Assembly: GCF_022829345.1 (NCBI RefSeq)
Contig: NZ_JAKSXV010000096.1
Coordinates: forward strand, 186,001 to 250,000
Reading direction: 5' to 3'
Source: Methylobacterium sp. J-090
GTDB lineage: Bacteria > Pseudomonadota > Alphaproteobacteria > Rhizobiales > Beijerinckiaceae
DNA: 64,000 nucleotides
This document shows positions 1 to 11,477 of the stretch, one piece after another. Every line of letters starts with the position of its first letter. Within the stretch, counting starts at the first letter, position 1. The notes beneath the pieces are model-generated. The model was not told where the DNA came from and made no database searches. It worked only from the letters and a program-made list of their open reading frames with translations. Both the position numbers and the translations under genes were made by a program.

Positions 1-7
1 ATCCTGC

Positions 8-319
8 TCAGGTGCGCTCTTTCCTGCGCTGCGCGGCTTTGCGCTCATCGCGGCGCGCCAGAAGCAGGTTCGTGGCGTCGCCATCGAGCCGCAGGGCGAT
101 CGCATCGGCCAGATCCTGGCGGACGAGGCCGATATCCTTCAGCTCGCGTTCGGACATGGCCCCGAGCTGGCGCAACACGCGGGCGTTGATGGCCGCGCGG
201 GACAGACCGCTGGCCACACTGGCGAGAAGAGTCACCACATAGCCGCGTGCCCTGCGCAGGCGAGTGAAGGGGAGGGGAAGTTCTGCGCGTTCCGTGTCGC
301 GGATCGTCGTGCCGGTCAT
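8..319 (-). CDS. DUF1127 family small basic protein
   Basis: A 103-residue arginine-rich protein whose C-terminal half carries the DUF1127-type signature (RELKDIGL, residues 58-65). Family members are short alphaproteobacterial proteins, some of them linked to RNA binding and RNA turnover; I cannot assign a specific role here. The ATG at 319 is preferred over upstream in-frame starts because AGGAG sits seven bases before it. The gene is transcribed away from the MocR-type regulator, with about 120 bp between the two starts, so that regulator may control it. The stop codon lies eight bases from the window edge. Confidence 0.8.
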   Translation of the reverse strand: MTGTTIRDTERAELPLPFTRLRRARGYVVTLLASVASGLSRAAINARVLRQLGAMSERELKDIGLVRQDLADAIALRLDGDATNLLLARRDERKAAQRRKERT

Positions 320-382
320 GACCGTGCTCCTGTTCGATGACGCGACCATCATCCCGACGAGCTGGCCTCGACAGTGACAATG

Positions 383-423
383 CCGTACGCTTTGACTGAA
401 TTGTCCGGAGCAAAGGACCGTAC
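383..423. promoter_or_regulatory. Paired CCGTAC direct repeats in a divergent promoter region
   Basis: CCGTAC occurs at 383-388 and again at 418-423, with a GTCC/GGAC inverted pair between them. The pair lies between the DUF1127 gene and the MocR regulator. MocR-type regulators commonly bind direct repeats in the promoter they share with a divergent gene. That this is the operator is inferred from position only. Confidence 0.3.
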
Positions 424-442
424 AGATGAAAGGTGGACGCCG

Positions 443-1846
443 ATGAAGGCCCGCGCGCCCGTGGTTCCGACCCTGGTCGAGACGGTGAGCGAGGCCATCG
501 CCGAACGGATCGCGAGCCGGTCCCTCGCACCCGGAGCCCGGCTGCCTTCGGTGCGAAGCTTCGCCGCGTCCATGGGCGTCTCGAAATCGACGGTGGTGGA
601 AGCCTACGACCGGCTCGGCGCGGAGGGCGCCATCGTCGCGCGGCGGGGCTCGGGCTTCTACGTCGCCGGCAAGACCCGGCCGCTCTGCCTCAAGACGATC
701 GGTCCGGAACTCGACCGGGCCGTCGATCCCCTCTGGATCACCCGCCAGTCGATGCAGTCCGGGCCGGACCTCCTGAAGCCCGGCTCCGGCTGGCTGCCGA
801 CGGACTGGATGCCGGGGGACGCCATACGCCGAGGCCTGCGCCACCTGTCGCGGGAGGGCGCTCGCGACCTCGTCTGCTACGACCAGCCCTTGGGGCTGCC
901 CGCCCTGCGGGCGCAGATTGCGCGCCGGATGGAGGAGAAAGGCGTCGCTGCCGATGCCGATCAGATCCTCCTCGTCGATTCGGCGACGCAGGCCGTCGAT
1001 CTCCTCTGCCGCTTTCTCCTGGCACCGGGCGACACGGTGGTGGTGGATGACCCGTGCTACTTCAACTATCATGCGCTCCTGCGCGCGCATCGGGTGACGG
1101 TGGTCGGCGTGCCGTTCACGCCTTCGGGTCCGGATCTCGCGGCCCTGGAGACCCTCCTCTCCGCGCATCACCCGCGATTCTATCTCACCAATTCGGCCCT
1201 TCATAACCCGACGGGCGCGACGCTGGCCCCGGCGACGGTCCACCGGGTGCTCAAGCTGGCGGAGGCGCACGATACCCTCATCATCGAGGACGACATCTTC
1301 GGAGACCTCGAACCGGAGCCGGCCCCGCGTCTCGCCGGATTCGATGGGCTCCATCGGGTGATCCAGGTCGGCAGCTTCTCGAAGACTTTGTCGGCGGCCG
1401 TGCGCTGCGGCTTCCTCGCCGTGCGGGCCGACTGGATCGAGCCGCTCATCGACCTCAAGCTCGCCATGAGCCTGGGCAACGGGCACCTCGCCGCCGTACT
1501 CATGCACCGCCTCATCACCGACGGGACCTACCGGAAGCATCTGGCCGATATCCGGGAGAAGCTCGCCCGCGACCGGGGACGGGCAGCCCGACGCCTGGAG
1601 GCCTCTGGTCTCGAACTGTGGACGGAGCCGCGCGGCGGCCTGTTCCTGTGGGCGAGCCTGCCCGAGGGGATCGATTCGGGTGACGTCGCCCGGCGAGCCC
1701 TGGCCCGGGGCGTGGTGCTGGCACCGGGCGCCGCGTTCAGCACCTCGGGCGCCGGTGCACGGTTCCTGCGCTTCAACGTGGCGCACAGCGCCGATCCGCG
1801 CATCTTTTCGGTGTTGAAGGATGCGATGTCGGGTGGGCCGGCATGA
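443..1846 (+). CDS. MocR-type (GntR family) regulator with aminotransferase domain
   Basis: A 467-residue fusion of an N-terminal GntR winged helix (about residues 10-75, including [18 protein letters not shown]) and a fold-type I aminotransferase domain. SKTL holds the expected PLP lysine at K314 and NPTG lies near residue 256. MocR proteins sense PLP or amino compounds and regulate vitamin B6, GABA, taurine or related genes. No such target lies next to this gene, so the ligand is unknown. The ATG at 443 is chosen over the one at 374 because AAGGTGG precedes it and the GntR domain starts at once. A divergent DUF1127 gene lies upstream. Confidence 0.88.
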   Translation: MKARAPVVPTLVETVSEAIAERIASRSLAPGARLPSVRSFAASMGVSKSTVVEAYDRLGAEGAIVARRGSGFYVAGKTRPLCLKTIGPELDRAVDPLWITRQSMQSGPDLLKPGSGWLPTDWMPGDAIRRGLRHLSREGARDLVCYDQPLGLPALRAQIARRMEEKGVAADADQILLVDSATQAVDLLCRFLLAPGDTVVVDDPCYFNYHALLRAHRVTVVGVPFTPSGPDLAALETLLSAHHPRFYLTNSALHNPTGATLAPATVHRVLKLAEAHDTLIIEDDIFGDLEPEPAPRLAGFDGLHRVIQVGSFSKTLSAAVRCGFLAVRADWIEPLIDLKLAMSLGNGHLAAVLMHRLITDGTYRKHLADIREKLARDRGRAARRLEASGLELWTEPRGGLFLWASLPEGIDSGDVARRALARGVVLAPGAAFSTSGAGARFLRFNVAHSADPRIFSVLKDAMSGGPA

Positions 1847-1959
1847 TACGCCGACATGACACGCCGATAGAGTTTGATACGCCTGCCCGTGTCTCTCCGA
1901 TGGTTTTCGGCTATGACCAGTTGACAGGGGCGGCCCAGCCTCGCCACATCCCGGCTATC

Positions 1960-2961
1960 ATGAGCGATGCACTCCCGACGACCCAGACTGCCCCCGTGGA
2001 CGCGGTGAAGCCGCCCCTGGAGATCCTGCTCTGCGCCCCGCGCGGCTTCTGCGCCGGCGTGGTGCGTGCCATCGACGTGGTCGAGCGGGCGCTGGCCATC
2101 TACGGGCCTCCGGTCTACGTGCGCCACGAGATCGTCCACAACAAGTACGTGGTCGAGAGCCTGAAGCGGAAGGGCGCCGTGTTCGTGCGCGAACTCGACG
2201 AGGTGCCGGACGGCTCGGCTCCGGTGATCTTCTCCGCCCACGGCGTCGCCAAGACCGTGCCGAACAACGCCGATTCGCGTGGTCTCACCACCATCGACGC
2301 CACCTGCCCCCTGGTGACGAAAGTTCACCGCGAGGCCGAGATCCATCACAAGCGCGGTCGCCATGTCCTGCTGGTGGGCCATTCCGGGCACCCGGAAGTG
2401 GTCGGCACCATGGGTCAGTTGCCTGCGGGCTCCATCACCCTGGTGGAAGATCTCGAGCAGATCGCCGCCCTTGAGCCCGAGAGCCGAGACAATCTTGCCT
2501 GGGTAACGCAGACCACCCTGTCGGTGGACGACACCCGGCACATCGTCGCGGCCCTCAAGGAGAAATTCCCGACCATCACCGGCCCGCACAAGGACGACAT
2601 CTGCTACGCCACCACCAATCGCCAGGAAGCGGTGAAACAGGTGGCGCCGCTGGTCGATGCCGTGATTGTCGTCGGCTCCTCGAACTCCTCGAACTCGCAG
2701 CGCCTGCGCGAAGTCGCAGAGCGCGTCGGTTGCCCGATCACCCGCCTCGTGCTCCGCGCGGAAGAGATCGACTGGGACGCGTTCAAGGACGTGCGCCGCC
2801 TCGGTCTCACCGCCGGTGCCTCGGCCCCGGAAGTGCTGGTGGAAGAGATCATCGACGCGTTCGCCGCCCGCTATACGGTCACGGTGGACACGGTCTCGAC
2901 GGTGGTCGAGGACATGTCCTTCCCTCTGCCGCGCGAATTGCGCAGCGAAGCCGCCGAATAG
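1960..2961 (+). CDS. ispH: 4-hydroxy-3-methylbut-2-enyl diphosphate reductase
   Basis: IspH (LytB) catalyses the last step of the MEP isoprenoid pathway, reducing HMBPP to IPP and DMAPP with a [4Fe-4S] cluster. The 333-residue protein has the three cluster cysteines in their usual contexts: FCAGV (C31), DATCPLV and [17 protein letters not shown] and TQTTLS are also typical. An in-frame ATG at 1843 overlaps the stop of the upstream gene, but the extra 39 residues are not family-like, so the ATG at 1960 is preferred. Its ribosome binding site is weak. thrB follows after a hairpin. Confidence 0.95.
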   Translation: MSDALPTTQTAPVDAVKPPLEILLCAPRGFCAGVVRAIDVVERALAIYGPPVYVRHEIVHNKYVVESLKRKGAVFVRELDEVPDGSAPVIFSAHGVAKTVPNNADSRGLTTIDATCPLVTKVHREAEIHHKRGRHVLLVGHSGHPEVVGTMGQLPAGSITLVEDLEQIAALEPESRDNLAWVTQTTLSVDDTRHIVAALKEKFPTITGPHKDDICYATTNRQEAVKQVAPLVDAVIVVGSSNSSNSQRLREVAERVGCPITRLVLRAEEIDWDAFKDVRRLGLTAGASAPEVLVEEIIDAFAARYTVTVDTVSTVVEDMSFPLPRELRSEAAE

Positions 2962-2991
2962 GCGCGGCCTCAAGCCCGGTTCGATCAGCAG

Positions 2992-3009
2992 GGGCGCCCA
3001 ACGGCGCCC
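2992..3009 (+). terminator. Short GC hairpin after ispH
   Basis: GGGCGCC (2992-2998) and GGCGCCC (3003-3009) form a 7-bp stem with a four-base loop, and ATTTT follows about ten bases later. It could attenuate read-through from ispH into thrB, but the T-run is displaced, so terminator function is uncertain. Confidence 0.4.
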
Positions 3010-3048
3010 TTGCGCATTTTGACCCCCAACCGTTCGAGCGAAACGCCC

Positions 3049-4014
3049 GTGGCCGTCTACACCGAGGTCTCCGACGAGGCGCTGACCCTCTTCCTCACCG
3101 CCTATGAGATCGGCACGCTGCTCTCCTACAAGGGCATCGCGGAGGGCGTGGAGAACACCAACTTCTTCGTGCACACCACGGCCGGCTCCTACATCCTCAC
3201 CCTCTACGAGAAGCGGGTTCGGGCGGGCGACCTGCCGTTCTTCCTCAACCTCATGGAGCATCTCGCGGCGCGGGGACTCGCCTGTCCGCAGCCGATCCGA
3301 AACCGGCACGGCGTGGCACTCGGCGAACTCTGCGGCCGCCCCGCGGTGATCGTGAGCTTCCTGGAGGGCGTCTCGGTGAAGCGTCCGAACCCGGACCATT
3401 GCCGGGCGCTCGGCGGGGCGCTCGCCGGCCTGCACGCCGCCGGCGGCGATTTCCCCATGCGACGCGACAACAACCTCTCGGTGGACGCCTGGGAACCGCT
3501 GTTCCGGGCTGCGGAACCCCAGGCCGATCGCGTCTCGCCGGGCCTCGCCGACCGGGTCCGCGGGGATCTCGCCGTGCTTCAGGCCGATTGGCCGCGCGGC
3601 CTGCCCTCGGGCGTGATCCATGCGGATCTCTTCACCGACAACGTGTTCTTCATCGGCGACGACCTTTCGGGCCTCATCGATTTCTACTTCGCCTGCACGG
3701 ACGCCTTCGCCTACGATCTCGCCATCTGTCTCAACGCCTGGTGCTTCGAAGCGGACGGCACATTCCACCGCGACCGGGGCGCGGCCCTCATCGCGGGCTA
3801 CGAATCCGTCCGACCCCTCGATACGGAAGAGGTCGCGGCCCTGCCGATCCTGTGCCGGGGGGCGGCCCTGCGCTTCATGCTCACACGCTTGGTCGATTGG
3901 CTGAACGTGCCGCCGGGCGCCCTGGTCCAGCCCAAGGACCCCCTGGAATACGATCGCAGGCTTGCCTTCCACCGCGCGGCGACGCGGGCGGAGAATTACG
4001 GGCGCGGCGCCTGA
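3049..4014 (+). CDS. thrB: Homoserine kinase, ThrB2-like (APH fold)
   Basis: Phosphorylates homoserine to O-phosphohomoserine in threonine synthesis. This is the aminoglycoside-phosphotransferase-fold form found in alphaproteobacteria. The start VAVYTEVSDEAL matches the usual family N-terminus (AVYTEVSDE), which indicates the GTG at 3049 rather than the ATG at 3010 and gives 321 residues. The catalytic loop HADLFTDNVFF and the metal-binding LIDFYFACTD follow the APH pattern. It lies just downstream of ispH on the same strand, with no recognisable functional link. Confidence 0.9.
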   Translation: MAVYTEVSDEALTLFLTAYEIGTLLSYKGIAEGVENTNFFVHTTAGSYILTLYEKRVRAGDLPFFLNLMEHLAARGLACPQPIRNRHGVALGELCGRPAVIVSFLEGVSVKRPNPDHCRALGGALAGLHAAGGDFPMRRDNNLSVDAWEPLFRAAEPQADRVSPGLADRVRGDLAVLQADWPRGLPSGVIHADLFTDNVFFIGDDLSGLIDFYFACTDAFAYDLAICLNAWCFEADGTFHRDRGAALIAGYESVRPLDTEEVAALPILCRGAALRFMLTRLVDWLNVPPGALVQPKDPLEYDRRLAFHRAATRAENYGRGA

Positions 4015-4029
4015 TCGGGCGCGGGCGCG

Positions 4030-4467
4030 TCAGTTCCAGGTGTGCAGCACCGTCCGCCACCCGTCGCCCTGGCGCTCCAGGACGTTGACCCAGTTTCCGC
4101 TGAACACCTTGCGGGCGCCGCCCTCTCCCGGTCCGCTCGCCTCCCAGCGGCCGCTGGCGAGGAGGAGGTCGCCCTTCGCCTTCGCCGACTGGACCGTGAC
4201 CTTGTGGTCAGCGAACCCCTTGGACTTCAGACCGGCGAAGTAGGCCTGGATGTTCGGGCCGCCGGAGAGCGGCGCCCCCTTGGTGACGACCTCGGCGTCG
4301 GTGCCGTAGAGCGCCGTCAGCGCGTCCATGTCCCCGGTGTTGAAGCTCTGGTCCCAGCGGTCGGCGGCCGCCTGGGCCGTGACTTTCGGATCATCGGCAA
4401 AGGCCGGCGCCGACATCGCGAGCCCGGCCATGAGGACGAAGGCACAGGTGTGGGAACGGAAGGGCAT
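4030..4467 (-). CDS. Exported SnoaL/DUF4440-like protein
   Basis: A 145-residue protein with a clear Sec signal peptide (cleavage likely after APAFA, about residue 25) followed by an NTF2-fold domain. The pattern AADRWDQSFNTGDMDALTALY and the final VLERQGDGWRTVLHTWN resemble SgcJ/DUF4440-type proteins. Such folds include isomerases and ligand-binding proteins; the substrate is unknown. GGGGAG lies upstream of the start codon. It converges on thrB with a 15-bp gap. Confidence 0.75.
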   Translation of the reverse strand: MPFRSHTCAFVLMAGLAMSAPAFADDPKVTAQAAADRWDQSFNTGDMDALTALYGTDAEVVTKGAPLSGGPNIQAYFAGLKSKGFADHKVTVQSAKAKGDLLLASGRWEASGPGEGGARKVFSGNWVNVLERQGDGWRTVLHTWN

Positions 4468-4654
4468 GGCGTTCTCCCCGTCGAAAGCTCGGCTGATTCC
4501 CGAAACGACAGTGTCCGCCTAAAATCCGTATGTTGAAAGCTTGATGAGAGTCGCCGCATATCTTTCGACCGATCCGGCCACTGCTTCGGCGAACCAGGCC
4601 CGGGCGACGGCGAAGATCTCGAATCCGGGGGGGCCATGAAAAAGCCCATGAAAA

Positions 4655-4677
4655 AGCCCGGGGGAACGCCCCGGGCT
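4655..4677 (-). terminator. Intrinsic terminator of the peroxiredoxin gene
   Basis: A perfect 9-bp stem (AGCCCGGGG at 4655-4663 with CCCCGGGCT at 4669-4677) and a five-base loop. On the minus strand it is followed directly by five T residues (A-run at 4651-4655). It lies about 30 bp past the peroxiredoxin stop. Confidence 0.85.
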
Positions 4678-4705
4678 CGTCACGTCTCGGCGGGCAGGGG
4701 CCGGA

Positions 4706-5188
4706 TCAGATGACCTTCAGCAGCGCCTCGACGCCTGAGATCTCGGTCTTGGCCGGCGAGTCCTCGATGTTGAGCACCCGCACGACACCGTCCTCCACCA
4801 GCATGGCGTAGCGCTTCGAGCGCGGGCCGAGGCCGAAGCCGGTGCCGTCCATGTCGAGGCCGAGCGCCTTGGCGAATTCGGCGTTGCCGTCGGCCAGGAA
4901 TTCGAGCCCCTCGGCGGCACTGGCCTTCTGCCAGGCGTCGAGGACGAACACGTCGTTGACGGAGGTGATCGCCACGGCGTCGATGCCGCGCGCCTTGATC
5001 TCGGCCTGCTTCTCGACGAAGCCCGGCAGATGGTTGCGATGGCAGCTCGGGGTGAAGGCGCCCGGCACGCCGACGAGGACGACGCGGCGTCCCTTGAACA
5101 CGTCGTCCGTGGTCCGGGCCTCGGGGCCGTCCTTGCCGCTGACGCGGAACGTGACCTGGGGGAGGTGGTCGCCAACCTGGATCGTCAT
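4706..5188 (-). CDS. Peroxiredoxin, Prx5 family, 1-Cys type
   Basis: A 160-residue thiol peroxidase that reduces hydrogen peroxide and organic hydroperoxides. The peroxidatic cysteine is C49 in the Prx5 motif PGAFTPSCHRNHLPGF. No other cysteine is present, so resolution must use glutathione, glutaredoxin or another external thiol. Length, the central DVFVLDAWQK segment and the final SGVEALLKVI fit the AhpE/Prx5 group. It stands alone, with its own terminator. Confidence 0.92.
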   Translation of the reverse strand: MTIQVGDHLPQVTFRVSGKDGPEARTTDDVFKGRRVVLVGVPGAFTPSCHRNHLPGFVEKQAEIKARGIDAVAITSVNDVFVLDAWQKASAAEGLEFLADGNAEFAKALGLDMDGTGFGLGPRSKRYAMLVEDGVVRVLNIEDSPAKTEISGVEALLKVI

Positions 5189-5356
5189 GCGTGATCTCCT
5201 GAGGGCGTCTGGCCCGCGCGTGGAAGCCGTCTATCGCGTGGGGTCAAGCCTGTCGAGGCGAGGACGCGGGCCGTACACGCTCCCGTGAAAGCGATGCCGC
5301 GCTCCGCCGACGTTTAGGTTATTGGACAAGGCCGGCGAGGGGCGTAGCATGCCGTC

Positions 5357-5965
5357 ATGCAGACCTCACGAACCCGGACGGCCGATCCCGCCTATCTCGA
5401 CGGACAGTTCCTCGTCGCCATGCCGGGCCTGACGGATGCACGGTTCTCGCGCTCGGTGATCTACCTGTGCGCCCATTCCGCCGATGGGGCCATGGGCATC
5501 ATCCTCAACAAGGCGATCCAGAACCTCGACATGCCGGATCTCCTGATCCAGCTCGAGATCGCCAAGGAGGCCGACGCCATCCGGCTGCGCGAGCGGGTCG
5601 GGCACATGCCCGTGCTCATGGGCGGGCCCGTGGACGCCAAGCGCGGCTTCGTGCTGCACACGGACGATTTCCACATCGATCATTCGACCCTGATCATCGA
5701 CGACGGGATCTGCCTCACCGCCACCGTCGATATCCTTCGCGCCATCGCCAACGGTGAAGGACCGGCCAGCGCCGTCCTGGCATTGGGCTATGCCGGCTGG
5801 CAGGCCGGCCAACTCGAGAACGAGATCCTGGCCAACGGCTGGCTCACCTGTCCGGCCGATCCGGAGTTGATCTTCAACACGGCCCTGGATTCCAAGTACG
5901 AACGGACCCTGCGCGGCATCGGTATCGATCCCGCCATGCTGTCGGTCAGCGCGGGCCACGCCTGA
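5357..5965 (+). CDS. YqgE/AlgH family protein (UPF0301)
   Basis: A 202-residue protein with the family core: [31 protein letters not shown] near the N-terminus, MGIILNK, GGPV and [15 protein letters not shown]. The molecular role of YqgE/AlgH proteins is not settled; AlgH was named for an effect on alginate expression in Pseudomonas. An ATG eight bases upstream is out of frame. It converges on the next gene with a 14-bp gap. Confidence 0.88.
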   Translation: MQTSRTRTADPAYLDGQFLVAMPGLTDARFSRSVIYLCAHSADGAMGIILNKAIQNLDMPDLLIQLEIAKEADAIRLRERVGHMPVLMGGPVDAKRGFVLHTDDFHIDHSTLIIDDGICLTATVDILRAIANGEGPASAVLALGYAGWQAGQLENEILANGWLTCPADPELIFNTALDSKYERTLRGIGIDPAMLSVSAGHA

Positions 5966-5979
5966 CCACGTCGAGAATC

Positions 5980-6987
5980 CTAGTCCGGAAAGCCCGTCGC
6001 CCCGCCGGCATCCGGGTTCATCCCATCGACGGACGGCTGCGGCTTGCGGCGCGGGCGCGGGGTCGCCGACGCCGTCGGCGTAACGGCGGCGGTGTTGACG
6101 CCGAGGCGCGTGGCGAGCGCCAGGGCGCGGCCTTCGGTGAAGCGCAGGTTGCAGAAGCCGTGAGCACCTTCCCGGGCATAGGTCCGGCACAGCTGCTCGC
6201 GGTCGGACGAGAACGCCGCCTGCTCGGTGACGATGGGGCGCACATCCTGGCTGCGCGCCCGCTGGGTCATGAGCTTGTAGTTCTCGCGCACCGCCCGGTC
6301 GGCCGTACCGCGCGCAGTGTCGAATTCGGCCGAACGGGGGATCAGGGCCGCGGCGGCCGGTCCCCACAGGCCCACCGGTGAGGCCGCGCAATCGGCCGTC
6401 GCCACGGTGCAGACCCGGCTCGATGTCAGCGACGTCACCAGGACGCCGCCCTCCACGACCTCGAACCGCAGGGGACACTCGCCGCCCGCGGCCTCGAAGC
6501 GGGGCAGGCCCTCGGGACGGCCCTCGGCGGCGAGGGCCACGGGCGTGCCGCCATTCCACGGAACGGTGCAGCTCTCGCTCGGTTGGGAGACCTTCGTACC
6601 GGGCAGGATGACGCGCGCCGTGAGGCCGGCGCCCGCCTTCTCAAGCTTCAGGCTTCCGTTGAGGCCGTTGTGCATCAGTTCCTGGCCGATGACGTTGTCC
6701 TCCGCCGGCGCCTTGAGCACGACGGGCTGCTTCGGCACCGCCGGGGCCCGGGGCACCTCGGCCGCGGGCGCTTCGCCCGGGACGCCCGGCGCGCCGGGGG
6801 GCGGTGCCACGGGCGTCCCCGGCTGCACGCCACCCGGAACACCGCGCGGCGGCACGGGCGGCTTGGCGGCACGCCCGATTCCGAACAGCTCCTCGAAGAA
6901 GTTCTGCGCACGGGCCGGATGCGGCATGGCCACGGTCGGGACGGCGAACGCGAGCGGTACGAGGAGAACGCGGAGCAACGGAGGCAT
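5980..6987 (-). CDS. Exported proline-rich protein of unknown function
   Basis: A 335-residue protein with a signal peptide (MPPLLRVLLVPLAF, cleavage near ARAQ at residue 28) and a proline/alanine-rich linker (about residues 40-95). The globular C-terminal half has six cysteines (ESCTVPW, GECPL, SRVCT, ADCAA, QLCRT, GFCNL), which suggests disulfides in the periplasm. The C-terminal tail is basic and proline-rich. I considered an extensin-like domain but could not confirm its motifs. No partner gene is evident. Confidence 0.75.
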   Translation of the reverse strand: MPPLLRVLLVPLAFAVPTVAMPHPARAQNFFEELFGIGRAAKPPVPPRGVPGGVQPGTPVAPPPGAPGVPGEAPAAEVPRAPAVPKQPVVLKAPAEDNVIGQELMHNGLNGSLKLEKAGAGLTARVILPGTKVSQPSESCTVPWNGGTPVALAAEGRPEGLPRFEAAGGECPLRFEVVEGGVLVTSLTSSRVCTVATADCAASPVGLWGPAAAALIPRSAEFDTARGTADRAVRENYKLMTQRARSQDVRPIVTEQAAFSSDREQLCRTYAREGAHGFCNLRFTEGRALALATRLGVNTAAVTPTASATPRPRRKPQPSVDGMNPDAGGATGFPD

Positions 6988-7375
6988 CGAGACTTTCCGG
7001 CCGGAGGAGCTTGGAAAACACGCGGCCCGTTGTCAGCCTACCATGCGGGTCGTGGCTTGAACGTGGCGCCGAAACCACAAGATTGCGGTCACGCGTGGCC
7101 GAGACCCGTGCATGTGACAGGGATCGGCAAGTCGGGAGAAGGGGATAACGCGGCCTTGGCCGATACGCTCCGGTTGGCTAACCCGTTCGCCTTGCGGCCT
7201 CGCATCCCCCTTCTTATATCCGGCGGGACGCGGGATTAAGACCCGAACCTGAGCGTTTTCGACGTCCGGTCCGGTCCCGACCCTGCTCGCCAATCTCAGT
7301 TTTTCCACCGCCATGGGCCGAGCTGCTTCGGGGCTCGGCGGTCTGCTTGACCAAGCACAACAGAGGGATCCCACC
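6988..7375. other. Long dnaK leader / intergenic region
   Basis: 388 bp between the divergently transcribed exported protein and dnaK. It contains the sigma-32-type promoter described separately and about 150 bp of untranslated dnaK leader. I see no convincing small gene or RNA motif in the rest. Confidence 0.6.
7191..7219 (+). promoter_or_regulatory. Sigma-32 (RpoH)-type promoter for dnaK
   Basis: CTTG (7191-7194), an 18-bp C-rich spacer and CTTATAT (7213-7219) resemble the alphaproteobacterial RpoH consensus of CTTGAA and a CCCCATNT-like -10. Its position upstream of dnaK and the established heat-shock control of that gene support the assignment. The transcription start would lie near 7227. 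Confidence 0.6.
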
Positions 7376-9289
<1,914 letters not shown>

Positions 9290-9304
9290 CGCCCCTTGAG
9301 AAAC

Positions 9305-9330
9305 GAGGGGCCGGAGTAATCCGGCCCCTC
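9305..9330 (+). terminator. Hairpin between dnaK and dnaJ
   Basis: A perfect 10-bp stem (GAGGGGCCGG at 9305-9314, CCGGCCCCTC at 9321-9330) with a six-base loop. No T-run follows, so it more likely reduces read-through into dnaJ or protects the dnaK mRNA 3' end than acts as a full intrinsic terminator. Confidence 0.6.
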
Positions 9331-9401
9331 GCCATGTCTGGTCAGATGACGGTGCGGTCCTCAGTGGATGCCGGCGCGCCGAGCGACTTTTGAGGGCGGG
9401 T

Positions 9402-10568
9402 ATGTCGAAGCGGGACTATTACGAAATTCTTGGCGTCGCCAAGACCGCGACCGACGGCGAGATGAAAATCGCCTTCCGCAAGCTCGCCATGAGCTACCAT
9501 CCCGACCGCAATCCCGGGAATGCCGAGGCCGAGGTCAAGTTCAAGGAAGTTAACGAGGCCTACCAGACCCTGACCGACGGCCAGAAGCGCGCGGCCTACG
9601 ACCGCTTCGGCCACGCCGCCTTTCAGCAGGGCGGCGGGGGCGGCCCCGGATTCGGCAACGAGTTCGGCGACTTCATGTCGGACATCTTCGACAATTTCTT
9701 CGGTGACGGCCGCGCGGCGCCGGGCGGCGCACGGGCCGGCGGCGGCACCCGCGGCGGCGCGACCCGCGAGCGCGGGGCGGATCTGCGCTACAACCTCGAA
9801 ATCTCCCTCGAGGAAGCCTTCGCCGGCAAGGCGGAGACCATCAAGATGGCCACCGCCGTGACCTGCGAGGTCTGCTCGGGTTTGGGTGCGAAGGCCGGCT
9901 CGAAACCGCGTCCGTGCCAGACCTGCGGCGGCTACGGCAGGGTGCGTGCAGCGCAGGGGTTCTTCGCCATCGAGCGGACCTGCCCGAACTGTCATGGGCG
10001 CGGCGAAGTCATCGACGACCCGTGCGGCAACTGTTCGGGCGCGGGCCGCGTCACCCGCGAGCGAACCCTTTCCATCAACGTTCCGGCGGGCGTCGACGAC
10101 GGACTGCGAATCCGTCTCGCCGGCGAGGGCGAGACGGGCCTGCGCGGTGGCCCGGCCGGCGACCTCTACGTCTTCCTCTCGATCAAGCCGCACGAATTCT
10201 TCCAGCGCGACGGCGCCGACCTGTTCTGCCGGGTGCCGATCAACATGGTGACGGCGGCGCTCTCCGGTGAGATCACCGTTCCGGTCATCGACGGCTCGCA
10301 GACCCAGGTGCGGATCCCGGCCGGCACCCAGACGGCCAAGCAGTTCCGCATCAAGGGCAAGGGCATGCCGGTCCTGCGTGCCCGCGATGTCGGCGACCTC
10401 TACATCCAGGTCTTCGTCGAGACGCCGCAGAATCTGACGAAGCGCCAGCGCGAGCTGCTGCACGAGTTCGGCCAGTCGGCCTCCGACGAGAACCACCCCG
10501 AGAGTGCCGGCTTTTTCTCCAAGGTCCGGGAGTTCTTCGACGGTCTCGGGGGCACCGCCCGACAGTGA
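9402..10568 (+). CDS. dnaJ: Co-chaperone DnaJ (Hsp40)
   Basis: 388 residues with all four DnaJ regions. There is a J domain with HPD at residues 33-35 and a Gly/Phe-rich segment (about 75-130). The zinc domain has four CxxCxGxG-type repeats ([32 protein letters not shown]). The C-terminal substrate domain contains the usual [17 protein letters not shown]. It stimulates DnaK ATPase and delivers clients. The start at 9402 has GAGGGCGGG upstream; a TTG 12 bases earlier is a less likely start. Confidence 0.97.
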   Translation: MSKRDYYEILGVAKTATDGEMKIAFRKLAMSYHPDRNPGNAEAEVKFKEVNEAYQTLTDGQKRAAYDRFGHAAFQQGGGGGPGFGNEFGDFMSDIFDNFFGDGRAAPGGARAGGGTRGGATRERGADLRYNLEISLEEAFAGKAETIKMATAVTCEVCSGLGAKAGSKPRPCQTCGGYGRVRAAQGFFAIERTCPNCHGRGEVIDDPCGNCSGAGRVTRERTLSINVPAGVDDGLRIRLAGEGETGLRGGPAGDLYVFLSIKPHEFFQRDGADLFCRVPINMVTAALSGEITVPVIDGSQTQVRIPAGTQTAKQFRIKGKGMPVLRARDVGDLYIQVFVETPQNLTKRQRELLHEFGQSASDENHPESAGFFSKVREFFDGLGGTARQ

Positions 10569-10739
10569 GCGCGATTTGGGATCGAACCGCGCTGGCCCCG
10601 GTTATGATTGTGGCTGGGCGGCATCGCCCGGTTAAACGCGCAGCCGGGCCACAGGCGAAGCGCCGATGTCAGCTTGACTGCACACGGCCTTCGGCGTCTA
10701 GCCTTTCCTTCCCATATCGTGATCTGAGGGCATAGGGTC

Positions 10740-11375
10740 TTGCCGCCGCTCCGCCGTCCCAGCACCAAGCTCCAAGCCGCGACCGGCGCCCTGCGTGCGC
10801 GGCGCGATCCCCTGGAGGACGAGGCCCGCTTCCTGCGCTCCTGGTTCGAGCGCCCCCTCGTGACCGGTTCGGTGACGCCGTCGGGCAAGATGCTCGCGCG
10901 TACCATGGCCTCCTACGTCGATCCGCGCATGGCTGGCCCGGTCATCGAGCTCGGCCCCGGTACCGGCCCGGTGACCGAGGCCCTGATCAGGCGTGGGATC
11001 GAGCAGGAGCGCCTGATCCTCGTCGAGTACAATTCGGATTTCTGCCGGCTGCTCCGGACGCGCTTTCCCCGGGCCAACGTGGTGCAGGGCGACGCCTACG
11101 ACATTGCCGCCACCCTCGGCGCCCTCGTGCAGGAGAAGGCCGCTGCAACGGTGTCGAGTCTTCCGCTGTTCACCAAGCCCCTGGAGCAGCGCCTGGGCCT
11201 GCTCAACGCCGTGCACGCAATGATGCATCCCGGCGCGCCCTTCGTGCAGTTCACCTACGCGGTGGTGCCGCCGATCCCGGAGCGCTGCGACGCCGGCACC
11301 TACACGGCGAGCCGCTCCAACCGCGTCTGGCTCAATCTCCCCCCGGCGCGCGTCTGGGCCTATCGCCGACCCTGA
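10740..11375 (+). CDS. pmtA: PmtA-like phospholipid N-methyltransferase
   Basis: A 211-residue SAM-dependent methyltransferase with motif I VIELGPGTGPVTEALI and the downstream VVQGDAYD and TVSSLPLFT segments seen in bacterial phosphatidylethanolamine N-methyltransferases. These make phosphatidylcholine. Related KsgA-like folds cannot be excluded by eye. The best start is TTG at 10740, with AGGG just upstream; no ATG precedes the conserved FLRSWFERP region. Confidence 0.75.
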   Translation: MPPLRRPSTKLQAATGALRARRDPLEDEARFLRSWFERPLVTGSVTPSGKMLARTMASYVDPRMAGPVIELGPGTGPVTEALIRRGIEQERLILVEYNSDFCRLLRTRFPRANVVQGDAYDIAATLGALVQEKAAATVSSLPLFTKPLEQRLGLLNAVHAMMHPGAPFVQFTYAVVPPIPERCDAGTYTASRSNRVWLNLPPARVWAYRRP

Positions 11376-11384
11376 CACGCGGCT

Positions 11385-11408
11385 GAACGACCCGAGCGGG
11401 CGTCGTTC
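11385..11408 (+). terminator. Possible hairpin after the pmtA-like gene
   Basis: GAACGAC (11385-11391) pairs with GTCGTTC (11402-11408) around a ten-base loop, ten bases after the stop codon. No T-run follows, so it may be only an mRNA 3' end structure. Confidence 0.35.
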
Positions 11409-11477
11409 ACGCCCTCTCGTCTAGGTTTCCCTGACTGGGTCGAGGTGTCCTCGGCCCGTTGAGACCGGGAGACCATC

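Noticed and set aside
1528..3972. 814-codon minus-strand frame across ispH and thrB
   Set aside because: Antisense shadow; the plus strand carries two complete recognised enzymes.
5980..6987. Extensin-like family assignment for the proline-rich exported protein
   Set aside because: The proline-rich linker and cysteines suggested it, but the defining C-terminal motifs could not be identified by eye.
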